Assembly (NCBI GenBank): GCA_945901195.1
Contig: CAMDKB010000088.1
Location: 1 to 12,425 of the forward strand
DNA from: Rhizobium sp. Q54
GTDB lineage: Bacteria; Pseudomonadota; Alphaproteobacteria; Rhizobiales; Beijerinckiaceae
Direction: 5' to 3'
DNA: 12,425 nucleotides
The position numbers were made by a program, and so were the translations under genes. Positions 1 through 6,284 of this stretch are shown one piece after another. The notes under the pieces were generated by a model, which did no database searches, was not told the origin of the DNA, and saw only the letters and a list, made by a program, of their open reading frames with translations. The stretch's first letter is position 1, and the number at the start of each line of letters is the position of its first letter.

Positions 1-1050
1 CTATGGGCCAGATGCGGGCGTCGGCTGGTCCTGTGTGGCTTTACCGAGTTGCGATTTCTCGAACAGCAGAATGATCGGGAGTGAAAGCGCCAGTGGAATG
101 ATCAGGTAGAAAAGCCGCCAGACCAGAAGTGCGGCAAACACCGAGGAGGCCGGAATTCCGGGCATAACCGCGAGAAACACAGCTTCCATTACGCCAACCC
201 CGCCAGGAACCTGTGACAACAACCCGGCTGAAAAAGACAGCAAGAACGCCCCCAACACCACCATAAAGCCTGGATTTCCTTCCGCTGGCAGCGCGAAATA
301 GATGATTCCAGCCGCCCCGATCAATTCCATTGGCGCCGCAACATATTGCCGCAAAACAATGGGCATTGAGGGATAGACGAATTCAAAGGACTTGATTTTC
401 AGCGGTTTGAACCCACGCCACGCGCCAATCGTGTACAGCGCGCAGAACGCCAGCATGGCTACGCCGATCAGCCGGGCTGAGGTTTCACTGATCGTAAACC
501 AGTGGGACATTTTCCCAAGCGGCGCGAGGATATGCGGCTCGTACACAAGGACAATGCCAAGCAGCAATATCGTGCCAAAACCAAATGTGAAGGAACAAAG
601 CGCCACAAGAACAGCGACTTCTGCCGCGGTTAAGCCCTTGGCCGTATAGGCGCGCAGCCGGACCATGCCGCCTGAAAAAACCGATGCGCCAATATTATGG
701 GACAGCGCATAAGTCACAAAAGAACAACAGGCGACGTAGGCCCATGATATGCCGCTGGACTTGTTCAGATGGGCCAGTGCGATCCGGTCATACCAGGCTA
801 GCGCCCAATACGCGACAAGCGTGGAAACCCCTGCCATCAAATAGGATTCGACCGGAATGCCTGCCAGTTTATGGCCAATGCCTGCGGCCACCGTCTTGAT
901 ATCGCTCCACAGACCGCCTTCTTGGAGAATTTTCGCAATGGCGGGGTCAGTCGCTGCCTCCGCAACGAGCTTGCTATACAATAGACGTACCGACCAAACG
1001 ACGGCCACAAGGCCGAGGACTGGCCAAAAGAAATCCAGCAGACGTTTCAT
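1..1050 (-). CDS. UPF0104/YbhN-type integral membrane protein (LPG synthase TM-like)
   Basis: The product is a 349-residue polytopic inner-membrane protein. Hydrophobic segments lie at about residues 7-25, 68-86, 103-118, 143-170, 192-210, 238-253, 261-280 and 304-330. The PGGVGVMEA motif at about 282-290 (generic PGG-G-E) and the HNIG...SGGMVRLRAY stretch at about 118-135 match the UPF0104/YbhN family, which shares its fold with the flippase half of lysylphosphatidylglycerol synthases. No C-terminal aminoacyl-transferase domain is present, so it is not a complete MprF; substrate and role are unknown. I start it at the ATG at 1050, followed by a Lys-Arg then hydrophobic N-terminus. The frame stays open upstream, and an ATG at 1128 (375 aa) has no visible ribosome site. 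The stop codon is the first three bases of the window, so the gene is complete. It lies 208 bases downstream of the orphan gene on the same strand. Confidence 0.8.
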   Translation of the reverse strand: MKRLLDFFWPVLGLVAVVWSVRLLYSKLVAEAATDPAIAKILQEGGLWSDIKTVAAGIGHKLAGIPVESYLMAGVSTLVAYWALAWYDRIALAHLNKSSGISWAYVACCSFVTYALSHNIGASVFSGGMVRLRAYTAKGLTAAEVAVLVALCSFTFGFGTILLLGIVLVYEPHILAPLGKMSHWFTISETSARLIGVAMLAFCALYTIGAWRGFKPLKIKSFEFVYPSMPIVLRQYVAAPMELIGAAGIIYFALPAEGNPGFMVVLGAFLLSFSAGLLSQVPGGVGVMEAVFLAVMPGIPASSVFAALLVWRLFYLIIPLALSLPIILLFEKSQLGKATQDQPTPASGP

Positions 1051-1209
1051 CTTGACCCGGCCAGTTCTGGGGCCACGATCGCCAGGCGATGTGGCGCTTT
1101 TCTTGTTCGTTGCCAATGCCCTCCGCATCGGCAACACCGACGTTGGACCACAGGCAAGCCCTTCAATGCAAGCCCAAACCTTACTGATAGTACCCAAATT
1201 CAGGTCCAG

Positions 1210-1236
1210 GCGGGCGCAAGCTAAGCCAGCGCCCGC
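1210..1236. other. Strong GC hairpin between two minus-strand genes
   Basis: GCGGGCGC (1210-1217) and GCGCCCGC (1229-1236) form a perfect 8-bp inverted repeat around an 11-base loop. It lies in the 208-base gap between the orphan gene (stop at 1259) and the UPF0104 gene (start at 1050). Neither strand has a T-run after the stem, so it is not a classical intrinsic terminator. It could stabilise an mRNA 3' end or assist Rho-dependent termination. Confidence 0.5.
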
Positions 1237-1258
1237 GGAAACCTTCAGCAGAACGATT

Positions 1259-1687
1259 TCAATATTCCGAAACGTCCGGATTGGCCTCGAAGAAGGCGCG
1301 TTTGACCCGTTCCATCTGCGTCTGGCGCAGGGCGCGGTCAATCAACAACTTGTAATTGCGCTGCCATTGCATACGCATCTTCGTGCTGAGGGAAAAACTT
1401 TTCATGGCCGCCAGATCCGGATCGAGGGTCCGGCTGCGCCGGGAATCTTCCCGCAGGTCTTCACGTTTCCAATCTGGTACGCCCATGTCGCGGATCGCAT
1501 CCCAAAGGCTGCGCATCGGACCATTCACGCTTGATGTCGAAATGCCCGTATAAAGCGAGTCATTGTGGTAGCTTATACCGCTGGACTGCATGGTTGACAC
1601 AGTTTCGATCGCCTTGAGAGCGGCTTCCTTGGCCGCAAACGGTGAGGCAACGGCTACTCCGAAGAACGAACGGCGATTGAGATTCAT
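1259..1687 (-). CDS. Orphan 142-aa protein with twin-arginine-like N-terminus
   Basis: I do not recognise this protein with confidence. The start is fixed by a good ribosome site (GGAGGG, about 6 bases before the ATG at 1687); an upstream in-frame start at 1726 has none. The N-terminus NRRSFFG (residues 4-10) followed by a short apolar stretch to about residue 19 resembles a Tat signal, but the hydrophobic core is short. Residues 60-142 are charged and probably helical, with MKSFSLSTKMRMQWQR at about 95-110 and a basic C-terminal helix. From memory, small proteins with an RRxFF N-terminus and an 'LKS-S...K-R-Q-R' segment occur in tailed-phage genomes; this is an impression, not a match. No phage structural gene lies nearby. 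It sits between fliJ and the UPF0104 gene on the same strand. Confidence 0.7.
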   Translation of the reverse strand: MNLNRRSFFGVAVASPFAAKEAALKAIETVSTMQSSGISYHNDSLYTGISTSSVNGPMRSLWDAIRDMGVPDWKREDLREDSRRSRTLDPDLAAMKSFSLSTKMRMQWQRNYKLLIDRALRQTQMERVKRAFFEANPDVSEY

Positions 1688-1721
1688 CTGAACCCTCCAA
1701 CGTGAGACCACTAGCTTGTCC

Positions 1722-1899
1722 GGCAATTTCAGGCCGGTTCTGCTACGTGCGCTTATCGCTGGAAGTAGATGAACGCCTTTTGAAATTAAAGCCGTAGCAG
1801 ACTAAGTCGCCAAATTTCGGACCCGCGTTTTACACTCTCCTCGCAAACAAAAAGCGCACCATGGGCTCCATCCACAACGCGCTTTCTGGCAATTTCAGG
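1722..1899. repeat. 12-bp direct repeat pair GGCAATTTCAGG
   Basis: GGCAATTTCAGG occurs at 1722-1733 and again at 1888-1899, 166 bases apart, in the short region between the orphan gene start and the fliJ stop. The second copy falls just outside the fliJ terminator hairpin. The function is unknown; it may be a local duplication scar or chance. Confidence 0.45.
1846..1885 (-). terminator. Probable intrinsic terminator of fliJ
   Basis: On the minus strand, about 20 bases past the fliJ stop, AAAGCGC (1885-1879) pairs with GCGCTTT (1857-1851). The loop is about 21 bases and has an inner TGG/CCA pairing. A T-rich run (TTTTTGTTT) follows. The large loop makes it weaker than the ctrA terminator. Confidence 0.45.
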
Positions 1900-1904
1900 A
1901 TAGC

Positions 1905-2306
1905 TCAGACCCGTGCGGGTCGTAGCGCCGTTACATCCATATCGGGGCGTAGCATTTCCGGCATACGCTCGAACGCTTTTTCGCGGCCATCGAGATTTTC
2001 TGCCTTCTTGAGCTCGTCGACAGCTTCTGCGTGCAGGGATTTGGCTTCTTCCGCCTGGTCGCGCAATTCGGCAATCGAATTCTGCAAATTGTCGCGGCGG
2101 CCACGCGAGGCCCGGGCGTAGGTCGAATAGGCGAAATGCGACGGATCGGAATTCCCCGAACGCTGCTCCTCGACGTTGATTTCACGATCGAGATCCCCGA
2201 TCATTCGGGTAAACTCGGCTATCATGGCCTCGATCTGGGCGACGCGACGCCCCTTTTCTTCGGCCTGAAACTTCTTGAGACGGATAAGCGTATCCCGCGA
2301 CTTCAT
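1905..2306 (-). CDS. fliJ: Flagellar export chaperone FliJ
   Basis: This 133-residue, almost wholly helical coiled-coil protein is very rich in Lys, Arg and Glu. The opening MKSRDTLIRLKKFQAEEKGR and the central DPSHFAYSTYA match alphaproteobacterial FliJ as I know it from rhizobia. FliJ is the cytoplasmic stalk-like subunit of the flagellar type III export ATPase (with FliI and FliH), promoting ATPase activity and chaperone recycling. The start is the ATG at 2306, with GGAG about 9 bases upstream; an in-frame extension to 2357 is unsupported. No fliI lies in the window, so fliJ is detached from its usual partner here and divergent from ctrA. Placement beside ctrA fits CtrA control of flagellar genes. 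Identity is secure from sequence character plus context, though FliJ is weakly conserved. Confidence 0.85.
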   Translation of the reverse strand: MKSRDTLIRLKKFQAEEKGRRVAQIEAMIAEFTRMIGDLDREINVEEQRSGNSDPSHFAYSTYARASRGRRDNLQNSIAELRDQAEEAKSLHAEAVDELKKAENLDGREKAFERMPEMLRPDMDVTALRPARV

Positions 2307-2475
2307 AACGCAATACTCCAGACGCAGCTTGAACATGTGGCTGCAAACAAGTTGCAACCCACTTAAGAATTCCGCGAGACAAATTCACCGTGTCAGAAGG
2401 AAGTTGCGCCTTCCTTACCCGGCGTCGTCGTTTGGTGAATTATTTTGGACAGCAATCAGTTTATTTGCGCATCGC

Positions 2476-2495
2476 AAGGAAAGGAAAGGAAAGGA
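2476..2495 (+). repeat. (AAGGA)4 pentanucleotide tandem repeat
   Basis: Four perfect AAGGA units stand in tandem (2476-2495), followed by ACTTA. The tract is pure purine on the plus strand and ends 11 bases before the CtrA-type box at 2507. No start codon follows at ribosome-binding distance, so the repeated Shine-Dalgarno-like units do not serve an obvious reading frame. The length may vary by slippage. Confidence 0.85.
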
Positions 2496-2506
2496 ACTTA
2501 CGCGGC

Positions 2507-2521
2507 TTAACCATTTATTAA
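2507..2521. promoter_or_regulatory. Candidate CtrA binding site TTAA-N7-TTAA
   Basis: TTAA (2507-2510), seven bases, TTAA (2518-2521) reproduces the spacing of the CtrA consensus TTAA-N7-TTAA(C), with T in place of the last C. It is about 200 bases upstream of fliJ and about 420 upstream of ctrA, so it could serve fliJ, ctrA autoregulation, or both. Binding is inferred from the motif only. Confidence 0.5.
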
Positions 2522-2782
2522 TCTGTATTGCCAACAATTAAAAATGTTCTGCCCTCACCGCTTGAAGGCTTAACGCGTAGAACGGAATTGTCGCTGTAAA
2601 TCCAGACCTGCTTGAATACGGTTTGGGCCAAAAGTGATTCGAAACTAGACTATCCTGATGGGCAATTTGACCAATATCGGTCCTGCAGGCCAGTCAACGA
2701 ATGTGGAACTGGGAAACGGCAGGCTCTTGCGGTCGCTACCAACAGTAAGCTGAAATAAATCTTCCAAGATTCCTTCAGCCTC

Positions 2783-2824
2783 TTGCCACAGTGAATCAGA
2801 GTTTGTTAACCATTACTCGTTAAC
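2783..2824 (+). promoter_or_regulatory. Putative ctrA promoter with GANTC site and GTTAAC doublet
   Basis: TTGCCA (2783-2788), a 17-base spacer, then TTAACC (2806-2811) has -35/-10 spacing, though the -10 match is poor. The spacer contains GAATC (2793-2797), a CcrM methylation target. The -10 position overlaps the first of two GTTAAC palindromes (2805-2810 and 2819-2824), whose TTAA cores are 14 bases apart rather than the canonical 11. In Caulobacter the ctrA P1 promoter is methylation-sensitive through a GANTC site, and GcrA-dependent promoters carry GANTC near -10/-35. This arrangement resembles that design. The call is inference from motif layout. Confidence 0.35.
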
Positions 2825-2939
2825 GTTACGACGCTGGCAACAACCGGGCCATAAACCGGGACAGATTGCTGATTGTCCGTGACCTGACGCGAGCGTGGGT
2901 ACCGCAGTCAAAGCACACGGGGCAACTTGGGGACCACAC

Positions 2940-3641
2940 ATGCGCGTATTACTGATCGAAGACGATAGCGCGACAGCCCAGAGCATCGAACTGATGCTCA
3001 AATCCGAGAACTTCAACGTCTATACGACGGATCTCGGTGAAGAAGGTGTCGATCTGGGAAAACTGTATGATTACGACATCATACTACTGGACCTTAACCT
3101 TCCGGATATGTCCGGATACGAGGTATTGCGCACATTGCGCGTCGCAAAGGTCAAAACCCCGATTTTGATTCTTTCAGGCCTCGCCGGCATCGAAGACAAG
3201 GTAAAGGGCCTTGGCTTTGGCGCCGACGATTACCTGACAAAGCCTTTCCACAAGGACGAACTTGTCGCCCGCATCCACGCGATCGTTCGCCGTTCCAAGG
3301 GACATGCCCAGTCTGTCATCACAACCGGCGATCTGGTCGTTAATCTCGATCAGAAGACGGTCGAAGTTTCCGGCGCCCGCGTGCATCTGACCGGCAAGGA
3401 ATATCAGATGCTTGAGCTGCTCTCCCTGCGCAAGGGCACGACGCTCACCAAGGAAATGTTCCTCAACCATCTTTACGGCGGCATGGATGAGCCGGAACTC
3501 AAGATCATCGACGTTTTCATCTGCAAATTACGCAAGAAGCTCGCCAACGCCAGCCAGGGCCGCAATTATATCGAAACCGTCTGGGGCCGCGGCTATGTGC
3601 TGCGCGAGCCGACGGAAGCTGAAGAGCGCGTACCAGCCTGA
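2940..3641 (+). CDS. ctrA: Cell-cycle response regulator CtrA
   Basis: This is a 233-residue OmpR-type response regulator. The receiver domain (1-120) has acidic residues D8 and D9, phosphoacceptor D51 in LLDLNLPDMSG, Ser79 and Lys101 in YLTKPF. A winged-helix DNA-binding domain follows (about 125-225), with the recognition region DEPELKIIDVFICKLRKKL and WGRGYVLR. MRVLLIEDDSATAQSIELML and the near-canonical winged helix identify CtrA specifically. When phosphorylated through CckA and ChpT, CtrA binds TTAA-N7-TTAA sites and controls flagellar, chemotaxis and division genes; in Caulobacter it also blocks replication initiation. The ATG at 2940 is preceded by GGGGA; an in-frame ATG at 2895 would add 15 residues not seen in the family. 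The protein ends in the nonpolar triplet Val-Pro-Ala. A terminator follows 20 bases after the stop, so it is monocistronic. Confidence 0.97.
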   Translation: MRVLLIEDDSATAQSIELMLKSENFNVYTTDLGEEGVDLGKLYDYDIILLDLNLPDMSGYEVLRTLRVAKVKTPILILSGLAGIEDKVKGLGFGADDYLTKPFHKDELVARIHAIVRRSKGHAQSVITTGDLVVNLDQKTVEVSGARVHLTGKEYQMLELLSLRKGTTLTKEMFLNHLYGGMDEPELKIIDVFICKLRKKLANASQGRNYIETVWGRGYVLREPTEAEERVPA

Positions 3642-3661
3642 CAGGCGCCCGACCGGAATTC

Positions 3662-3692
3662 AAAAGCCCCGCACTCTGCGGGGCTTTTTTTT
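3662..3692 (+). terminator. Strong intrinsic terminator of ctrA
   Basis: AAAAGCCCCGCA (3662-3673) pairs perfectly with TGCGGGGCTTTT (3677-3688) across a three-base CTC loop, and eight T residues run to 3692. The stem reads the same on the minus strand with a short T-run, so it may also stop transcription leaving cheR from the other side. Confidence 0.95.
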
Positions 3693-3811
3693 ATTTACTC
3701 GCTGAGATATTTGACCCATCCAGCGCTGCATGGGACGCGGCAATTCGCGAGCGCCAGCGCACCTTCAAGTTGGCAAAAAAGCTGCAAACATGGATGTGCG
3801 ACTTCCGCCGC

Positions 3812-4669
3812 TTACGCTCGCATCGGCATCATTTTGAGGACCCGTCCACTGGCCGAGGCATGGTTGCGCGGGCGATACCCGGCGGGAATGCGAATATCCG
3901 GCACAAGGTCTTTGGCAAGTCCCGACGTGTTTTCTGTCGCGCCCAAAAGCAGCCAACCGTCATCTGCGACTGCGTCTGACATCCGGCCGAGAATATCGCG
4001 CTTGGTGTCTGTGTCGAAATACATCAACACGTTGCGGCAGAAGATGATGTCAAAATCGCCGATGTATCTGAAGTCCTTTTTCAAATTCAACTGGTTGAAT
4101 TCAATCCGGGAGCGCAGATGCTCGGCGATGCGCCAGCGGTCCTGTTCGCGGACAAAATAGCGTAACAGCTGAGTCACCGGCAATCCCCGTTGAACTTCGA
4201 ACTGGTTGTAGAAACCCGACCGCGCAATCTCCAACGCTGACGCAGAAATGTCTGTCGCGACGATTTCGACCTGCCAACCTTTAAGGACAGAAGCGTTCTC
4301 GTCCAGAATCATGGCGAGCGAATAGGGCTCCTGCCCCGTCGACGCCGCCGCGCACCAAATGCGCAGGCGCCGGGTGTTCTGTCGTGCCGCCATCATTTCG
4401 GGCAGGATTTCTTCACGAAACACCTGAAACACCGGACGGTCGCGAAAAAAGAATGTCTCGCAGGTCAGCATCGCCTCGATGACCGACTGGGTAAGAGCGG
4501 TATCGGTTCCCGCCATCGCCTGGTCGAGTAACGTGTCGAGCAAGGCGATCTTGTTCGCCCGCATCACCGGCAACAGGCGCGTGTCGACCATATAGTAACG
4601 ATCGGCATCAAGCGCGATTCCAGTCTGCGCAGCTATGAAAGCGCGAAATTTTTCCAGACGGGCCATCAT
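3812..4669 (-). CDS. cheR: Chemoreceptor methyltransferase CheR
   Basis: This 285-residue cytoplasmic enzyme transfers methyl groups from S-adenosylmethionine to glutamates of chemoreceptors. The N-terminal helical domain (1-85) ends in CETFFFRD (70-77), the CheR signature NET-FFR with Cys replacing the usual Asn. SAM-binding motif I is RIWCAAASTGQEPYSLAM (103-120), followed by the acidic VATD (D140). The catalytic-domain signature FCRNVLMYF lies at 210-218. It starts at the first ATG of ATGATG at 4669, whose ATGA overlaps the cheB stop; GGAG lies 7 bases upstream, indicating translational coupling. A longer in-frame extension into cheB is rejected. It is the last gene of the che operon. No chemoreceptor gene lies in the window, so its substrates are encoded elsewhere. 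Confidence 0.96.
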   Translation of the reverse strand: MMARLEKFRAFIAAQTGIALDADRYYMVDTRLLPVMRANKIALLDTLLDQAMAGTDTALTQSVIEAMLTCETFFFRDRPVFQVFREEILPEMMAARQNTRRLRIWCAAASTGQEPYSLAMILDENASVLKGWQVEIVATDISASALEIARSGFYNQFEVQRGLPVTQLLRYFVREQDRWRIAEHLRSRIEFNQLNLKKDFRYIGDFDIIFCRNVLMYFDTDTKRDILGRMSDAVADDGWLLLGATENTSGLAKDLVPDIRIPAGYRPRNHASASGRVLKMMPMRA

Positions 4670-5346
4670 GCCGCAACTCCCACAATTTCGCCCTTCAGAA
4701 GACGGCCGACATGACCTGCGATACAATCGATAGGCAAAACGCGGCTGGCAAGCCCCGCGCCAACAACCGCCGCCGGCATGCCCCAGACGGCGCTCGTTTC
4801 CTTGTCCTGGGCGACCACAAGGCCCCCGGTTTCCACGATCCTTGCCGCGCCAGCGCAGCCATCATTTCCCATCCCGCTCAACACAATGCCGATCAGCGAA
4901 CGGCCATATATTTCCGCTGCTGATGAGAACAGTTTGTCCGCAGACGGGCGGCAAAAATTGATGGCCGGGCCATCGTCCAGCCGCATGGAAACCGAAAGAC
5001 CGGCCTGTTTGAGAACAAGATGCCGGCTGCCGGGCGCAAAATAGATGTTCCCACATTTCGCGATTTCGCCATCTTTGGGCGCCCACGTTGCGCAGCCAGA
5101 CATTCGCTCGATCTGGGCAGTCACAACGTCCGTAAAATGTTCGGGCATATGCAGGACAACGAAGACAGGGACTGTAGCAATCATTTTGCCCAGTTCGCTG
5201 AACAGCGCAGCCAGCGCCTGCGGCCCGCCTGTCGAGGCCGCAACAACGATCGCCTCCGGACGGCGGGCAGGCCTGACCGAAACTGCCCTTTGCATATCCC
5301 GGGCTAAATGCGCCAAACGCATGCCCTCGCTGTTCAACTCCACCAT
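4666..5346 (-). CDS. cheB: Receiver-less CheB methylesterase
   Basis: This 226-residue protein consists of the CheB catalytic domain alone. The expected Ser-His-Asp triad is visible: Ser38 in VVAASTGGPQ, His66 in VVLHMPEHF and Asp162 in SGMGNDGCAG. The family reaction is demethylation and deamidation of chemoreceptor glutamyl methyl esters and glutamines. Standard CheB is about 350 residues, with an N-terminal receiver and linker; neither is present here. The 50 bases between cheY and this gene cannot encode a receiver, although complete CheY lies directly upstream. I chose the ATG at 5346, with AAGGTGG upstream; TTG/GTG codons at 5364-5353 would add only 3-6 residues. The gene overlaps cheR by ATGA. 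With no receiver, activity is either constitutive or controlled by partner proteins. Confidence 0.93.
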   Translation of the reverse strand: MVELNSEGMRLAHLARDMQRAVSVRPARRPEAIVVAASTGGPQALAALFSELGKMIATVPVFVVLHMPEHFTDVVTAQIERMSGCATWAPKDGEIAKCGNIYFAPGSRHLVLKQAGLSVSMRLDDGPAINFCRPSADKLFSSAAEIYGRSLIGIVLSGMGNDGCAGAARIVETGGLVVAQDKETSAVWGMPAAVVGAGLASRVLPIDCIAGHVGRLLKGEIVGVAA

Positions 5347-5396
5347 ACGCCCCACCTTCAACAACTGTGACCCGCCCGGATCAAGACATACTGAAA

Positions 5397-5762
5397 TCAG
5401 CAGATTCCGATTTCTGAAAACTTCGAGCGAACAATTTCCTTGTCAAACGGCTTCATGATGTATTCGTCGGCGCCTGCGTGCATCGCCCGCGCGATGTGGG
5501 AAATGTCGTTTTCCGTGGTGCAGAAAACCACTTTGGGTTTTGCGCCGCCGGGCATCCTGCGCAATTCGCGCAGGAACTCGAAACCATCCATGACCGGCAT
5601 ATTCCAGTCGAGGAGGATTGCATCCGGCATCAGAAATGAGCACGCGGCCATACCGCGGCGTCCATCCTCTGCTTCCGACACCTGGAGTTTGAAGCTCTCC
5701 AGGATCCTGCGGGCGACTTTGCGAATGACTGTTGAGTCATCGACGATCAGTACCTGTTTCAT
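5397..5762 (-). CDS. cheY: Chemotaxis response regulator CheY
   Basis: This is a 121-residue single-domain receiver. All switch residues are present: acidic pair D8/D9 in LIVDDS, phosphoacceptor D52 in ILLDWNMPVMDG, Thr83 at the end of beta-4 and Lys104 in YIMKPFD, with Tyr101 near the usual aromatic switch. It is phosphorylated by CheA and is expected to bind the flagellar motor switch (FliM), or to act as a phosphate sink if the genome has several CheY proteins. The ATG at 5762 is preceded by AGGGGA about 10 bases upstream. It is third after cheA in the operon, 24 bases from cheW and 50 bases from cheB. Confidence 0.95.
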   Translation of the reverse strand: MKQVLIVDDSTVIRKVARRILESFKLQVSEAEDGRRGMAACSFLMPDAILLDWNMPVMDGFEFLRELRRMPGGAKPKVVFCTTENDISHIARAMHAGADEYIMKPFDKEIVRSKFSEIGIC

Positions 5763-5786
5763 AATCCGATTTCCCCTTTGTGCGTG

Positions 5787-6284
5787 TTAGGCTGCAACTG
5801 TTTGGCTCTCTGCCCCAAGTAGAATTTCTATATTCAGCAGGGGTATAATCGAGTCCTGCATACGATAGACGGCTGTCGTCATGGCCCGGCGCGATGGTGA
5901 AATCATCGCCGGCATGGAGATACGATCGGTTTCGGCCATTTCCGCGACATCGCCGACATTATCGACCGCCAGCGCGAACCCCTCGCCATTATGTTCAACG
6001 GCAACCATCAGGGACTCGTTGGCGCTTCTGCGCGGCAATCCAAGCGCGGTGCGCATGCAGATCGCTGTCACGACATGACCGCGCAGATTTATGAGTCCAA
6101 TCATGCGCGCAGGAGCCAGCGGAACCTCGGTAATCGCATTGGGCCGAAAGATCGTGCGAACACAATCAATCGGCAGCCCAAATTTCTCGCCTTCAACAAT
6201 CACGGTGAACACCACGATGCGTTCGGGTGCTGACTTCTGTAGGCCGCGCGGCGAGCGGCTGCGTTCGATTTCAGGGCGGTTCAT
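5787..6284 (-). CDS. cheW: Chemotaxis coupling protein CheW
   Basis: This is a 165-residue CheW-domain protein linking CheA to the chemoreceptor arrays at the membrane. After a charged N-terminal tail of about 20 residues, the double-barrel fold begins at VVFTVIVEGEKFGLPID. The hallmark GLINLRGHVV, with NLRG at 66-69, lies at its centre. The ATG at 6284 overlaps the cheA stop (ATGA) and is preceded by GGGGAG, so translation is coupled to cheA. Confidence 0.95.
   Translation of the reverse strand: MNRPEIERSRSPRGLQKSAPERIVVFTVIVEGEKFGLPIDCVRTIFRPNAITEVPLAPARMIGLINLRGHVVTAICMRTALGLPRRSANESLMVAVEHNGEGFALAVDNVGDVAEMAETDRISMPAMISPSRRAMTTAVYRMQDSIIPLLNIEILLGAESQTVAA

Larger units (their letters stand above)
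2307..2939. other. fliJ-ctrA divergent intergenic region
   Basis: These 633 bases hold no credible gene. The visible elements are an (AAGGA)4 tract at 2476-2495, a TTAA-N7-TTAA CtrA-type site at 2507-2521, GANTC sites at 2636-2640, 2768-2772 and 2793-2797, and two GTTAAC palindromes at 2805-2810 and 2819-2824. The 9-mer TTAACCATT appears twice in the same orientation (2507-2515 and 2806-2814). The leader just before ctrA contains a small GGACA/TGTCC hairpin (2859-2878). In 2307-2470 I see nothing specific beyond what must be the fliJ leader. Such length is consistent with the multi-promoter control typical of ctrA. Confidence 0.7.

Noticed and set aside
1051..1341. 97-codon extension of the UPF0104 frame
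   Set aside because: It is basic, cysteine-rich and unstructured, runs into the orphan gene, includes the hairpin at 1210-1236 and lacks a ribosome site.
857..1534. Plus-strand open frame (225 codons) spanning the UPF0104 start and the orphan gene
   Set aside because: No ribosome site, no recognisable protein character, and it is antisense to two better-supported genes and their gap.
2275..2541. Plus-strand small frame covering the (AAGGA)4 tract
   Set aside because: It starts inside antisense fliJ, has no ribosome site, and the repeat translates to low-complexity Lys/Arg/Glu/Gly residues. No leader peptide is supported.
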